Below are positions 16,792 to 26,903 of a stretch of DNA of 64,000 bases, piece after piece. The position numbers and the translations under genes were made by a program. The DNA comes from Haemophilus parainfluenzae (lineage in GTDB: Bacteria > Pseudomonadota > Gammaproteobacteria > Enterobacterales > Pasteurellaceae). The stretch spans positions 2,041,001 to 2,105,000 of the forward strand of contig NZ_UGHY01000002.1 in the NCBI RefSeq assembly GCF_900450995.1. The letters run 5' to 3'. The number at the start of each line of letters is the position of its first letter. Position 1 is the first letter of the stretch. A model generated the notes under the pieces. The model saw only the letters and a program-made list of their open reading frames with translations, was not told where the DNA came from and did no database searches.

Positions 16792-16831
16792 AAAGTGCGG
16801 TCAAAATTCACGACGATTCTTAACCGCACTT
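16792..16831. terminator. Inverted USS pair, prmB terminator
   Basis: AAAGTGCGGT (16792-16801) and ACCGCACTT (16823-16831) form a stem just after the prmB stop codon. Here the left arm touches the IS end. Confidence 0.6.
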
Positions 16832-16835
16832 GAGA

Positions 16836-17780
16836 TTAAAAAGAATCGTGATATTTCACTAAATCTTCGCGGCTAATGGCAAATACACCTAGACCGCCAT
16901 TTTTTAGTTCAACCCATTCAAATGGCACATCTGGATATTGTTCAATGAGACTTACCATGCTGTTGCCCACTTCGCAAACGAGCATGCCATTTGGTGTCAA
17001 ATAATCCGGTGCTTGTTTTAAAATTTGTTTTGTAATTTCTAAACCATCAACACCGGAACCTAAGGCTAATTCAGGTTCATAATGGAATTCTTCCGGCATA
17101 TCTGCCAAATCTTCTTCATCCACATAAGGCGGATTGGTGACGATTAAATCATATTGTTGACCGAATAGATTTTGGAATAAATCTGATTGAATTGGGAAAA
17201 CACGGTGTTCTAATTGGTGGCGAGCAATATTGATTTCCGCCACATTTAACGCATCCACAGAAAGATCGACTGCATCCACTTCAGCTTCAGGAAAGGCTTC
17301 AGCAGTAGCAATTGCGATACAACCGCTGCCAGTACAAAGATCTAAAATACGTTTTGGTTCAGATTTTAAAAGCGGAGCAAATTTATCTTGGATTAATGCA
17401 CTGATTGGTGAGCGAGGAATAATCGTACGCTCATCCACATAGAATTCTAATCCGCAGAACCACGCACTATTCGTTAAATAAGCGACAGGCACACGTTGTT
17501 CGATACGACTTAAAACTAATTGTACTAAAGCTTCTTTTTCTGAATGAGTAAGTTTACTACTAAATAAATCTTGCGGTAAATCGAGCGGTAATTGAAGTCC
17601 AGCTAGGACTAATTGAAGACTTTCATCCCACGCATTGTCATGGCCTTGTCCGTAATAAATATCAGAACGGTTAAATGTACTGTATGTCCAGCGTAAAAAA
17701 TCTTGAATGGTTGTTAATTCACTTGCCACATTATCTTCTAAAATTGTCGCAACAAGTTCTTGATTGTGTAAGGTTTCCAT
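16836..17780 (-). CDS. prmB: Ribosomal protein uL3 N5-glutamine methyltransferase
   Basis: SAM-dependent enzyme that methylates a glutamine of ribosomal protein L3 during 50S assembly. 314 aa from the ATG at 17780 (METLHNQ), chosen over a TTG 12 bases upstream because TGAGG lies at the right distance before the ATG. The Rossmann motif is [12 protein letters not shown], the Gln-methyltransferase signature is VTNPPYV, and [16 protein letters not shown] is typical of PrmB. Divergent from smrB with an 84-base shared promoter region, the same pairing as E. coli prmB/smrB. Confidence 0.95.
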   Translation of the reverse strand: METLHNQELVATILEDNVASELTTIQDFLRWTYSTFNRSDIYYGQGHDNAWDESLQLVLAGLQLPLDLPQDLFSSKLTHSEKEALVQLVLSRIEQRVPVAYLTNSAWFCGLEFYVDERTIIPRSPISALIQDKFAPLLKSEPKRILDLCTGSGCIAIATAEAFPEAEVDAVDLSVDALNVAEINIARHQLEHRVFPIQSDLFQNLFGQQYDLIVTNPPYVDEEDLADMPEEFHYEPELALGSGVDGLEITKQILKQAPDYLTPNGMLVCEVGNSMVSLIEQYPDVPFEWVELKNGGLGVFAISREDLVKYHDSF

Positions 17781-17864
17781 TTTGTGCCTCAATAAAAAAT
17801 TTGGCTAGTTATACCACAGAATAGATGTGCTATCATTAAGCAAAATAACAAATTGAGAAAAATA

Positions 17865-18374
17865 ATGACAGAACCAGATGATTTTGATCTTTTTCGGGCG
17901 GAAACAAAAGGGATCAAGCCCATCAAGCAAGATACCTTTATGGCGCCGCGTCAAAAGAGCGCTCAAAAAAAATCCCATTTACGTGATATTCGAGAAAAAG
18001 AAGATACGCTTTTCTATTTTTCCGATGAATATGAGCCCTTGCTAAATGAACATGATGGTGTCATCAAATATTTACGCGAAGGGGAGGATAGCCATTTATT
18101 GAAACAACTTCGTCGTGGCGATTTTTCACCCGAATTATTTTTGGATTTACATGGTTTAACTCGTGAGCAAGCCAAAATGGAATTGGCTGCACTGTTGTTA
18201 GCTTGTGAAGATGAGCATGTTTATTGCGCGAGCATCATGACTGGCTACGGCACCTTTACGTTGAAAAAACAAATTCCACGTTGGTTAGTTCAGCACCCTA
18301 AAGTTCGAGCGTTACACCAAGCTCCCAAAGAATGGGGCGGAGAAGCAGCGATACTTATTTTAGTGGATGTATAA
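17865..18374 (+). CDS. smrB: SmrB ribosome-rescue endonuclease
   Basis: Smr-domain nuclease that in E. coli cuts mRNA between collided ribosomes. 169 aa from the ATG at 17865 (MTEPDD); an in-frame TTG 12 bases upstream is less likely. The C-terminal Smr domain shows LDLHGLTREQAKMEL, then TGYGTFTLKKQIPRWLVQHP and LHQAPKEWGGEAAILILV, matching E. coli SmrB closely. The N-terminal half is the basic, flexible ribosome-binding region. Divergent from prmB. The IS fragment begins 20 bases after its stop codon. Confidence 0.93.
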   Translation: MTEPDDFDLFRAETKGIKPIKQDTFMAPRQKSAQKKSHLRDIREKEDTLFYFSDEYEPLLNEHDGVIKYLREGEDSHLLKQLRRGDFSPELFLDLHGLTREQAKMELAALLLACEDEHVYCASIMTGYGTFTLKKQIPRWLVQHPKVRALHQAPKEWGGEAAILILVDV

Positions 18375-18394
18375 AGAAAAAGAGCGGTCGAAAT

Positions 18395-18672
18395 TGATCT
18401 GCACCCCAAAAGTTGGACTCAACAAACCAACAATTGAGGTGCAGATTTTTTATGGGTAAACACTACACAATCGAATTTAAATTACAGGCTCTTCAACCTA
18501 TTTTGAATGGAAAAATGAGTATTAGAGAAGCTGCGCGTTTTTACAATATTCCTTCCAACGCCTTAATCGGGACATGGTTGAAACGGTCTGAAAAAAGTGG
18601 CATAAAAGGACTTATTCCCCGTAAACCATCAGGACGACCGCCGATGAAACCCCAATATGCAAAAATGCCACC
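18395..18672 (+). mobile_element. IS150-type element, 5' fragment (copy B)
   Basis: Begins with the same terminal repeat as copy A (TGATCTGCACCCCAAAAGTTG) and continues through the orfA start (MGKHYTIEF) for about 75 codons, then breaks at the Gly-Arg-Pro-Pro-rich region (after AAAATGCCACC) into a different gene. It differs from copy A at several residues (NGK for NEK, ALIG for ALVG, RSEK for RFEK), so it is a separate, older copy. Only the left inverted repeat remains. Confidence 0.9.
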
Positions 18673-19287
18673 GATAATCGTGGTCGTCTGATTGATGATG
18701 AAAATAATCAAGTTCAAACCGTTTGGAAAACCTGGGCGTGGGAAACCATGCTGGAACAACTTCGTGAAGATGCAACAGGAATGGAAGTCGCTCCACCTAT
18801 TCGCACAGGTTATCCCGAAGATAAAGTGCGGTTAATTGACGTACTACTTCGCCCAGAAGTGTTGGTTTATGAACCGCTTTGGACGGCAATTCCAAGCAAT
18901 AAAGCAATTTTACCGGTGCTTTGGTCTTTATTTCCTAACCATCGTTATTTGTTAGAGGCAAGTTTTCATCTCACACCAAACTTAATTCAAAATGGCTATG
19001 CACAAAAACCAATTGCAGGTCGCCGAGGTGATAACGTTAAATTGATTGGTGAAAATAACTCCATGCTAGGCATAACCGATGAACAGTTTAGTCAGCAAGA
19101 TAGTATCTATCAACAACTTTGGTGCTTACCACAAGTGGAAGAGCAATATTTGCAAGTCTGTACTTTTACCGTGGGAGGGCATTATGGTGGCACTTGCCTA
19201 CGTTCTGATTCGAGTCGTGTCATTGTAGGAAATAGCGATATGCAGCCTTTGCGAGTGTTGAAGGATAAAGCATTCTTTGAACAATAA
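18673..19287 (+). pseudogene. Glutathionylspermidine synthase-like protein, N-terminally truncated
   Basis: The frame is open from the IS junction (DNRGRLIDDENNQVQTVW) to 19287, about 204 residues. VYEPLWTAIPSNKAILPVLW, YAQKPIAGRRGDN and the region up to VCTFTVGGHYGGTCLRSD match the C-terminal ATP-grasp half of the GSP_synth family (E. coli YgiC/YjfC and Gsp synthase). About the first 180 residues, including part of the nucleotide site, are gone. An internal ATG at 18748 could still give a 179-aa piece, unlikely to be active. The truncation point is exactly the end of IS copy B, pointing to an IS-linked rearrangement. Confidence 0.85.
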
Positions 19288-19486
19288 AAGATGACTTATT
19301 GTTTAATAAAAGAGCAATCGAATTATTTCACAGAAGTGAATTGAGTTATTTGTGTGCATGATGGGTTCAAATCTATTACTATCGGGAGATAACCCAAAAA
19401 TTTCTGCAGACTTTCACTGCACTTTACTCAATTTTATTTTCTCTAAAGATTAGCACAAGGATCTCCTATTTTATGAGGAACCTTTA

Positions 19487-22400
19487 ATGCATCAAATTAA
19501 TTTGTTTCGTCCAACACTTTTGGCATTAAGTCTTGCTTTTGCGAATTCTTACGTGCAAGCCTCGATGGTCCGTAATGATATGGACTACCAATTCTTCCGT
19601 GATTTTGCTGAAAATAAAGGACAATTTACAGTCGGATCTAGCAATATTCCCGTTTTTAATAAACAAGGTCAGAAGATTGCAACAGTATTACCCAATTTAC
19701 CGATGCCTGATTTACATGTGGCAAATAGGGTAAGCGGTATTGCAACTTTGTTTAATCCTCAGTATATCGCCAGTGTAAAACATAACTTAGGTTATGGTTC
19801 TGTACAATTTGGTGATAGTGATAATAATTCAGATAGTCATTATTTTAATTACCTTATTACAGATCGAAATAATCATAGCCGGTTGGATTTTCATGCCCCA
19901 CGGTTACATAAATTAGTGACCGAAGTCGCACCGATACCTCTAAATAATATTGCTTTTGATAATGCTAACAAAACAGGACCACGCAATGGCGCTTTTTTAG
20001 ATAAAAATCGTTATCCGTACTTTGTACGAGTAGGCTCTGGACGTCAATATTTAAGAAGTAAAGATGGTAAAGACAAAACATCTTTAACATCTGCCTATCA
20101 CTATCTCACTGGCGGGATACCACTCACACCACGAGGATCAATGGACAATTGGATATCATTTAATGGTGATATTTATGATGGGTTAGCAACTTATGGTTTG
20201 CCTGGTGATAGTGGCTCACCGCTATTTGCTTATGATGCGAATGAAAAACGCTGGGTATTAGCCGCAGTGCTATCTACTTTTGCAAATTACGATCGGACTG
20301 AGAACATTTATACGATTATTCAACCTGATGTCATAGCACAAGCTTTTAAAGACGATGAGATTCAGATTCCATTTCGCGCTAAAGAGATCCAATGGCGGAA
20401 TTTAGGTAATGGCGATAGTGTATTAAAAAATGGTGCTGAAAATATTCATGTAGCATTAGAAAGTTTATCTAAAAAATCATTAGATCAAAATACGCAACGC
20501 CCTTCTTTAGATAATGGTAAGACTATTCATTTCCAAGGTGGTGATGGTTCAACTCTCATTCTTAAAGATAGTATTAACCAAGGTGCGGGAGCTTTATACT
20601 TCAATCAAAATGCTATTGTTCGCGCAGAAAATAATGATACGACTTGGCTAGGAGCGGGAATTGTCGTTAACGGTGATAAAACGGTTCATTGGCGCGTAAA
20701 AAATCCTATTAATGACCGTCTGTCAAAATTAGGTTCAGGCACACTTTATATTGATGGTCAAGGCAAAAACCTAGGTGATATTAGTGTAGGCGATGGAACA
20801 GTAGTACTTGATCAAAAATCGTTTAATGGACAACAGCAAGCCTTTAATCAAGTTGGGATAACAAGTGGCCGAGGAACAGTTATTCTTGCTAATAATAAGC
20901 AGGTTAATCCAGACAACATTTACTTTGGTTTCCGAGGTGGGCGATTAGATGTTAATGGAAGTTCGATCACTTTCCATCGTATTCAAAATGCTGATGACGG
21001 TGCAAAAATTGTTAATAATCACCGCACTTATGCCGCTGAAATTAATGTAATTGGTCGTAATGATGTAACGGCTCAAAATATAGAATGGGTAGAATGGGGG
21101 CAGGAGCCGACCACTTCGTTTGCGTTGTATGAATATAAAAATAATCATAGAAATAACCGATTCGATTATTTCCGTTTAAAAGATGGAAAAAATCCACGGG
21201 CTTATTTCCCTTTGGATATGGAAACCACCAATGATTGGGAATTTTTAGGTAACGACAAACAAAAACTTGTAGGAAACGCAGTCGCAAAAGAAAATGCGAA
21301 AAAACGTTTAGATACCTTTAGTGGTTTTCTTGGCGAGTATGATTCTCAACGTTATAACGGTGCATTAACATTTAATTACAATCCTAACCATCACAATAGC
21401 GTGCTTGTATTGAATGGCGGTACGAATTTAAATGGTAATGTAAATGCATCAGCAGGGCATCTAGTGCTTTCTGGCATTCCTACGCCTCATGCTTATGATC
21501 ATTTAAACAAAAAAGAAGTTATAGATGAAAATAGTTGGATTAATCGCCAATTCAAAGCGCGCGAATTTAATGTTTCAGGCAATGCAAAACTAGAAAGTAG
21601 TCGTAATGTAAGCTTGTTAGAAGGAAATTTGAATGCTCGACATCAAGCCCAAATTCAACTAGGTTTTACTCAAGGTAAATCCAGTGAATGCATTCGTGCA
21701 TCTTATACAGGTTATACCACATGTTCTGATAATAAGACTTTAGGGCGTTTGGCCTTTGATCGTATGCCTGTGACTGTTGTGCGTGGCAATGTGGATTTAA
21801 AAGATAATAGCCAGCTTAATTTAGGTAAAGCGCATTTAGTTGGGCGTATTAATGCGATGCCAATGACACAAATTCGTTTACAGCCTAATAGCCAATGGAC
21901 ATTAAATGGAAATAGTGCGGTAGGAAATTTAGATCTTTTACCGAATAGCCAGATCACATTAAATACAGGTTATGATAATGTGAATAAAAACTATCGTGGT
22001 TGGATTCAATTTAATGAGTTAACAATTAATGGAAAATTGACAGGGAATGGTCACTTCCGTTTCTTAACGAATGTGGCGGAACGTAGAGGTGATCATATTA
22101 CAGTAAATGGGCTCGCCTCGGGTTCTTATCTCCTTTCTGTAAAAAATACGGGTAAAGAACCTAATGAAGTGAATCCATTAAGCCTTGTTAAATTAAATCA
22201 TCCAAATCAGCGAATAGGGCAAGCTCGTTTTGCACTTGAAAATGGTTATGTTGATTTAGGGGCATATCGTTATATTTTAGCTAATCGCAACAATGATTAT
22301 CGCTTATATAACCCGTTGCGTGAGGCTGAACAGTCTTTTCAAGGTAGTGAGCAACTTATTGCAAATAGTCAGCGTGAATTTGAGAAAGTGCATCAATTAC

Positions 22401-24004
22401 TTAATCAAAAACAACAAGAGCTAAATCGATTAAATGCTCAATATGAGGATGTGAAAGCAAAAGAAAATACTCATAAATCGCATATTGCACAATTGGTTTC
22501 TAATATAAACCAAACTAATAATCAGATAAATAATGCCATTAATGAGTATAACCATACTCCACGTATTCGCATTCTTAAACGTCGTCAATTGTACAATATA
22601 TTTACACAGTATAAATCTAGGTTAGAAAGCCAGCTTAACGAACATCGTAATCTTAATTCTCAAGCAAATTATTATGCGCAACAAGTATCTTTGGCTCTTA
22701 GTGGTGTGAATTCGATAAAAAATGAAGTGAATTCGCTTTCATCTCAACAAGGTAATTTGCAAGCAGAATTAAATCGTTTACAAGCGGGTTATGCAAATAA
22801 AATTGCACAAGCCCAAAAACTTTGTACTGCCCAAGGGCTTTCATCGGATGTATGTCGAAAAGTTGCTAAAGTCGCAAATGATAGTGAACTAGTGGCTTTT
22901 GAAGCGGAACTTGATGCAAATATTGAGCAAGTAGAATTTGCTCAACAAGCATTAGAACATGCTAAAGCATCTGGCGATGAAAGTGCGGTTCGTTTTGCGC
23001 AAGAAAATTTAGATCAAGCTATACGAGCTCTCGTTAATGCGCTTGAAGATACTTATACAACTTTAGGTAATATCACTCATTTCTTAGGTGCGATCCCTGA
23101 AGATGTCGCAATTCCTGTACAGGCTCAGCTTATCAGCCGTTATTCCAATACGGCTTTATCAGAGCTTTCTGCAAATGTGAATTCGGCATTACAAATTGGA
23201 CGAAACTTAGATCGCCATTTATTAAGCCAAGATAGATCGAATGTTTGGGTGAATACCGAAACAAGTAAGAGAACTTATCGATCTGACTATAATCGTCCAT
23301 ATAAGCAAAATTTAACATTGACTCAAGTTGGCGTCGCTCAGGAATTAAATTCAAATATGCAAATTGGTGCGGTAATTTCTCATTCTCGTGCAAATAATGA
23401 GTTTGATGAAAATGTATCGGGTACAAGCCGATTGATGGCTGTAAATGGTTTTGTTAAAGGCGAGTGGAATAATGGCGTCTTTGCAAGTTTTGATTTAGGT
23501 TATGGGAGCAGCCGTAACAATGTAAAATTTGACGAAGAAAACAAAACGTTCCACCGAAATATTTTGAGTACAGGTGGAAATATTGGGACTTCTTTGGACT
23601 TGGGAATTAACGTCACACCTTCAGTGGGGATGCGCTACTACCGTCTATCTAGCACAAACTACCAATTAGACGGTGCAAATATCAACAGTAAAACGTTACA
23701 TTTAACCACTTACCGTGCTGGTGTAATGTTAGATAAAACGTTTGATATCAATGGTGTAAAATTCACCCCAAGTTTCTCAAGCAATTACTATGATGCCACT
23801 CAACGAAAACTTGCCATTGACGGTGTATTAAGCGTCAATAATGTCGCATTGAAACAACAATTCGGACGTTATTTTACTCATCATGAACTTGGTTTTAGTG
23901 CTCAGATGAAACAGTGGAATATAAGCACGAATATTGGAATTCTTAAGGGCTCTGATGTGGCACCACAGAAGTTTGCTTCATTAAAGGTTGGCTTTACTTG
24001 GTAG
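19487..24004 (+). CDS. IgA-protease-like serine protease autotransporter (peptidase S6)
   Basis: 1505 aa, type Va secreted. A signal peptide (about 1-25, ending VQA) is followed by an S6 protease domain aligned with H. influenzae IgA1 protease: VRNDMDYQFFRDFAENKGQF, catalytic H99 (VKHNLGY), D134 (SRLDFHAPRL) and S242 (PGDSGSPLF). A beta-helix passenger with shared motifs (IYFGFRGGRLDVNG, GGTNLNGN, DWEFLGND) runs to about 950. Instead of the usual repetitive proline- and lysine-rich linker, residues about 955-1130 are a long coiled coil. Then come the linker helix, the translocator barrel and terminal GFTW (Trp instead of the usual Phe). Probably an active surface protease; whether it cuts IgA1 is unknown. 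It lies between two IS-truncated genes. Confidence 0.9.
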   Translation: MHQINLFRPTLLALSLAFANSYVQASMVRNDMDYQFFRDFAENKGQFTVGSSNIPVFNKQGQKIATVLPNLPMPDLHVANRVSGIATLFNPQYIASVKHNLGYGSVQFGDSDNNSDSHYFNYLITDRNNHSRLDFHAPRLHKLVTEVAPIPLNNIAFDNANKTGPRNGAFLDKNRYPYFVRVGSGRQYLRSKDGKDKTSLTSAYHYLTGGIPLTPRGSMDNWISFNGDIYDGLATYGLPGDSGSPLFAYDANEKRWVLAAVLSTFANYDRTENIYTIIQPDVIAQAFKDDEIQIPFRAKEIQWRNLGNGDSVLKNGAENIHVALESLSKKSLDQNTQRPSLDNGKTIHFQGGDGSTLILKDSINQGAGALYFNQNAIVRAENNDTTWLGAGIVVNGDKTVHWRVKNPINDRLSKLGSGTLYIDGQGKNLGDISVGDGTVVLDQKSFNGQQQAFNQVGITSGRGTVILANNKQVNPDNIYFGFRGGRLDVNGSSITFHRIQNADDGAKIVNNHRTYAAEINVIGRNDVTAQNIEWVEWGQEPTTSFALYEYKNNHRNNRFDYFRLKDGKNPRAYFPLDMETTNDWEFLGNDKQKLVGNAVAKENAKKRLDTFSGFLGEYDSQRYNGALTFNYNPNHHNSVLVLNGGTNLNGNVNASAGHLVLSGIPTPHAYDHLNKKEVIDENSWINRQFKAREFNVSGNAKLESSRNVSLLEGNLNARHQAQIQLGFTQGKSSECIRASYTGYTTCSDNKTLGRLAFDRMPVTVVRGNVDLKDNSQLNLGKAHLVGRINAMPMTQIRLQPNSQWTLNGNSAVGNLDLLPNSQITLNTGYDNVNKNYRGWIQFNELTINGKLTGNGHFRFLTNVAERRGDHITVNGLASGSYLLSVKNTGKEPNEVNPLSLVKLNHPNQRIGQARFALENGYVDLGAYRYILANRNNDYRLYNPLREAEQSFQGSEQLIANSQREFEKVHQLLNQKQQELNRLNAQYEDVKAKENTHKSHIAQLVSNINQTNNQINNAINEYNHTPRIRILKRRQLYNIFTQYKSRLESQLNEHRNLNSQANYYAQQVSLALSGVNSIKNEVNSLSSQQGNLQAELNRLQAGYANKIAQAQKLCTAQGLSSDVCRKVAKVANDSELVAFEAELDANIEQVEFAQQALEHAKASGDESAVRFAQENLDQAIRALVNALEDTYTTLGNITHFLGAIPEDVAIPVQAQLISRYSNTALSELSANVNSALQIGRNLDRHLLSQDRSNVWVNTETSKRTYRSDYNRPYKQNLTLTQVGVAQELNSNMQIGAVISHSRANNEFDENVSGTSRLMAVNGFVKGEWNNGVFASFDLGYGSSRNNVKFDEENKTFHRNILSTGGNIGTSLDLGINVTPSVGMRYYRLSSTNYQLDGANINSKTLHLTTYRAGVMLDKTFDINGVKFTPSFSSNYYDATQRKLAIDGVLSVNNVALKQQFGRYFTHHELGFSAQMKQWNISTNIGILKGSDVAPQKFASLKVGFTW

Positions 24005-24046
24005 AAGTGCGGTAGAAATTTAGAGCAAAATAAATACTAGCTTTAA

Positions 24047-24092
24047 GGACTGATGACGATATTTATCGGACTCGGTCCTTTTTATTTTGTAT
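24047..24092 (-). mobile_element. Degenerate IS150-type 3' remnant (copy D)
   Basis: GGACTGATGACGATATTTATC and the following CGGACTCGGTCCTTTTTATTTT align at roughly four bases in five with the reverse complement of the orfB C-terminal end (Pro-Ile-Gln-Tyr-Arg region) in copy A. It could also serve as the autotransporter terminator, since AAGGAC and GTCCTT pair. Short length keeps this uncertain. Confidence 0.45.
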
Positions 24093-24199
24093 TTTTTAGG
24101 GTGAGGTTTCTAGATTGGAATAAAAAATCAACCATTAAACAGTAGTTATATAGTCCCATGTTTGATGGCCGATTAAGATGAGTTTTAATTTTTTGAATA

Positions 24200-24654
24200 T
24201 TAATGACTTGCTTTAGGCAATGCTTTTCCAATTAAAATGCTTGCAACTAACATCACTAAAGTCGGAACCAACCAGGCCATTCCTTCAGATGAAAGAGGGA
24301 AGTGTTCCAATAATGAATTAATGCTTTCTGGTAACATTTTAACGTTATTTAAGCTATCACATAAACTAAAACAAACAGTTACGATTAATGTGCTGTTGTA
24401 TGTAAATTTTATTGATGGAAGTTTTTTGCGTAAGAATTGCAATAATACAAGCACAATCGCTACCGGATAAATTAATAACAAAGCTGGGATCGTTATGCGA
24501 AGTAGATCTGTTAAACCATATTGTGAAACAGTGATTGTCATTGCGGTAAAAAGTGCGGCCCAAAACGGATAAGAAAAACGCACAGAGAATTTTGAAAAAT
24601 AGTCAGCAGCACTCGTTACACCAACGAGCGTCGTTAAGCTCGCTAATACAATTA
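24200..24654 (-). pseudogene. brnQ: BrnQ branched-chain amino acid transporter, C-terminal fragment
   Basis: About 150 residues of the LIV cation symporter family: LTTLVGVTSAADYFSKFSV, then hydrophobic membrane segments (ITIPALLLIYPVAIVLVLL; AWLVPTLVMLVASILIG) up to the stop. The full protein is about 430 residues with 12 membrane spans, so the N-terminal two thirds is missing. The frame ends abruptly at 24655, the junction with an IS fragment. No functional transporter can be made. Confidence 0.85.
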
Positions 24655-25060
24655 TATAACCTTAGCTATTCCCCAAACTTGGCGCAAGTAGAGGACATGT
24701 TAATGCAAGCCGTCAAAGGATTAAATAAAGCTTGTGGTGTCATTTTACATTCAGACCAGGGATGGCAATATCAAATGGTAGCTTATCGTCGAATTTTAGC
24801 TGAACATGGCATCATTCAAAGTATGTCGATAAAAGGGAATTGCTTGGACAACGCCGCAATGGAAAGTTTCTTTGGGCAATTAAAAACAGAATGTTTTTAT
24901 GGTCGGGAATTAAACAGTAGAGAGGAGATAGTTGATGCCGTCAGAGATTATTTGGATTACTATAACCACCGACGGATTCAACTAAAATTAAAAGGACTGA
25001 GTCCGATACAATATCGAAAACAATCCTTTAAATAACAGTCTAACTTTTTGGGGTAGATCA
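24655..25060 (+). mobile_element. IS150-type element, 3' fragment (copy C)
   Basis: Starts within orfB (YNLSYSPNLAQVEDML) and continues to the orfB stop at 25035 and the right terminal repeat ending TAGATCA at 25060. It keeps the second catalytic Asp (HSDQGWQY) and third acidic motif (CLDNAAMESFFGQ) but not the first Asp. It differs from copy A at several residues (SIKGN for SRKGN, RELNSREE for REFKTKEE). Same orientation as copy B and complementary to it in content, so B and C may be the two ends of one element. Confidence 0.9.
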
Positions 25061-25081
25061 ATTTTGATCGCACTTTTTTAC

Positions 25082-26815
25082 TTACATTTTTTCGATTGTC
25101 TTAATGCCTAATAACTCTAGACCTTGTTTTAAGGTTTTCTCTGTAAGAGAAGCGAGTTTTAAACGACTTAATTTTATGTTTTCATCTTCTGCATTTAAGA
25201 TTGGGCAGTGTTCATAGAATGAGGAGAACACACCTGCCAATTCATATAAATAAGCACAGAGCACATGCGGTGTGCCTTCTTTGCCCACCGTTTGAACCGC
25301 TTCTTCAAATTGAAGCAATTTGATCGCTAATGCACGTTCTTTTTCATCAGAAAGCTGAATCTTAGCTTCTGCAAGTGCGGTTGGATTTACATCTGCTTTA
25401 TTGAAGATAGAACGAATACGTGTGTAAGCATATTGCATATAAGGCGCAGTATTACCTTCAAAGCTAAGCATATTGTCCCAATCGAATACATAGTCAGTGG
25501 TTCTATTTTTAGAAAGATCCGCATATTTCACCGAGCCAATACCTACTGCTTCAATAACCGCTGTTTTTTCATCGTCAGATAAATTGGTATTTTTTTCGTT
25601 GATTAATACAGTTGCACGCTCAATCGCTTCATCTAATAAATCTGCTAATTTTACAGTGCCGCCAGTACGAGTTTTGAATGGTTTACCATCTTTACCTAAC
25701 ATCATACCGAAGTTTTTATGTTCAAGTGAGAAGCTGTCTGGTACATAACCTGCTTTACGCGTAATTAACCACGCTTGTTGCATGTGTTGACTTTGGCGTG
25801 TATCAGAGAATACCAATGCACGATCCGCTTTTAAGGTTTCATAACGATATTTAGCCGCTGCGATATCGGTAGTAGTATAAAGGAAACCACCATCTTTCTT
25901 CTGAACGATAACTCCCATTGCTTCGCCTTCTTTATTCTTGAATTCATCAAGATAAACCACTAATGCACCTTCATCTTCAACTGCTAAACCTTGTTTTTTC
26001 AGGTCTTTAACGATAGCCGGTAACATTGGGTTATAAAGACTTTCACCCATCACATCTTTTTCGGTTAACGTGACATTTAAGCGATCATAGTTGCGTTGAT
26101 TTTGTTGCATGGTGATATCAACTAATTTTTTCCACATCGTGCGGCAATATTCATCTCCACCTTGCAATTTCACCACATAGTTACGGGCTTTTTCAGCGAA
26201 CGCTTCATCTTCATCATAATGTTTTTTCGCTTCTCGATAGAATGCTTCAAGATCTTGAAGTTCCATTTCGCTCGCATGTTCATTTTCTATTTTTTCAAGA
26301 TAAGCAATGAGCATACCAAATTGCGTACCCCAGTCCCCCACGTGGTTCGCACGAATAACGTTGTGACCTAAAAATTCAAGGGTACGAACAACAGCATCAC
26401 CGATAATGGTAGAACGTAAGTGACCTACGTGCATTTCTTTTGCAACGTTTGGTGAAGAATAATCAATCACAATGGTTTGTTTTTCATTTGCGCTTACACC
26501 AAGATTTTGATCTTTTAATGCTGCAGAAACATTATTCGCTAACCAAGTTGGATTTAAGAAAATATTGATAAAGCCTGGGCCAGCAATTTCAGTTTTTTCC
26601 GCAACGTCAGAAAGATCGGCATGATCTAAAACTTTTTGTGCAAATTCACGTGGATTTAATCCTAGTTTTTTAGCTGCAGCCATGATGCCGTTTGCTTGGT
26701 AGTCACCAAATTGTGGTTTACCAGATTGACGAATAAGCGCATCACATTGCTCATCTGCACCAGCGACAATCATCGCTTGTTTAATTTTATCGGATAAAAT
26801 AGATTGAATATTCAC
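25082..26815 (-). CDS. argS: Arginyl-tRNA synthetase
   Basis: Class I synthetase charging tRNA-Arg. 577 aa, family length. N-terminal Add1 domain, then [21 protein letters not shown] with the HVGH version of the HIGH motif, [14 protein letters not shown], the [15 protein letters not shown] segment that replaces KMSKS in this family, and the C-terminal DALR anticodon-binding domain. Divergent from yecM, an arrangement like the argS/yecM pairing in E. coli. Promoter candidate seen in the shared gap. Its 3' end lies 21 bases from IS copy C. Confidence 0.97.
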   Translation of the reverse strand: MNIQSILSDKIKQAMIVAGADEQCDALIRQSGKPQFGDYQANGIMAAAKKLGLNPREFAQKVLDHADLSDVAEKTEIAGPGFINIFLNPTWLANNVSAALKDQNLGVSANEKQTIVIDYSSPNVAKEMHVGHLRSTIIGDAVVRTLEFLGHNVIRANHVGDWGTQFGMLIAYLEKIENEHASEMELQDLEAFYREAKKHYDEDEAFAEKARNYVVKLQGGDEYCRTMWKKLVDITMQQNQRNYDRLNVTLTEKDVMGESLYNPMLPAIVKDLKKQGLAVEDEGALVVYLDEFKNKEGEAMGVIVQKKDGGFLYTTTDIAAAKYRYETLKADRALVFSDTRQSQHMQQAWLITRKAGYVPDSFSLEHKNFGMMLGKDGKPFKTRTGGTVKLADLLDEAIERATVLINEKNTNLSDDEKTAVIEAVGIGSVKYADLSKNRTTDYVFDWDNMLSFEGNTAPYMQYAYTRIRSIFNKADVNPTALAEAKIQLSDEKERALAIKLLQFEEAVQTVGKEGTPHVLCAYLYELAGVFSSFYEHCPILNAEDENIKLSRLKLASLTEKTLKQGLELLGIKTIEKM

Positions 26816-26858
26816 GGTTTTTCCTAATCTTGAAATTGAATAATGAAAATAATCGGCT

Positions 26859-26886
26859 ATGATACCGTTGTTTAGTGATTTCTCAA
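26859..26886 (-). promoter_or_regulatory. argS promoter candidate
   Basis: On the minus strand TTGAGA (26886-26881), 16-base spacer, TATCAT (26864-26859), 43 bases before the argS start. Confidence 0.5.
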
Positions 26887-26903
26887 AGTAAGAGCAGGAG
26901 AAA

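Larger units (their letters stand above)
15552..16792 (-). mobile_element. IS150-type element (IS3 family), copy A
   Basis: About 1241 bp with imperfect terminal inverted repeats starting TGATCTG(A/C)CCCCAAAA and ending in CA, like IS150. It carries orfA and orfB on the minus strand. No clear 3-bp target duplication is visible (AAT left, AAG right). It sits between convergent pgi and prmB, next to USS-like sequences on both sides. orfB has a frameshift, so this copy may not transpose by itself. The name of the IS cannot be given without a database. Confidence 0.9.

Noticed and set aside
15549..16795. 3-bp target duplication around IS copy A
   Set aside because: The flanks read AAT and AAG, so no exact duplication can be claimed.
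24553..25035. 160-aa reading frame on the plus strand reading into transposase sequence
   Set aside because: Its first 30 or so residues are the antisense of brnQ; only the part from 24655 is real IS orfB, already described as copy C.
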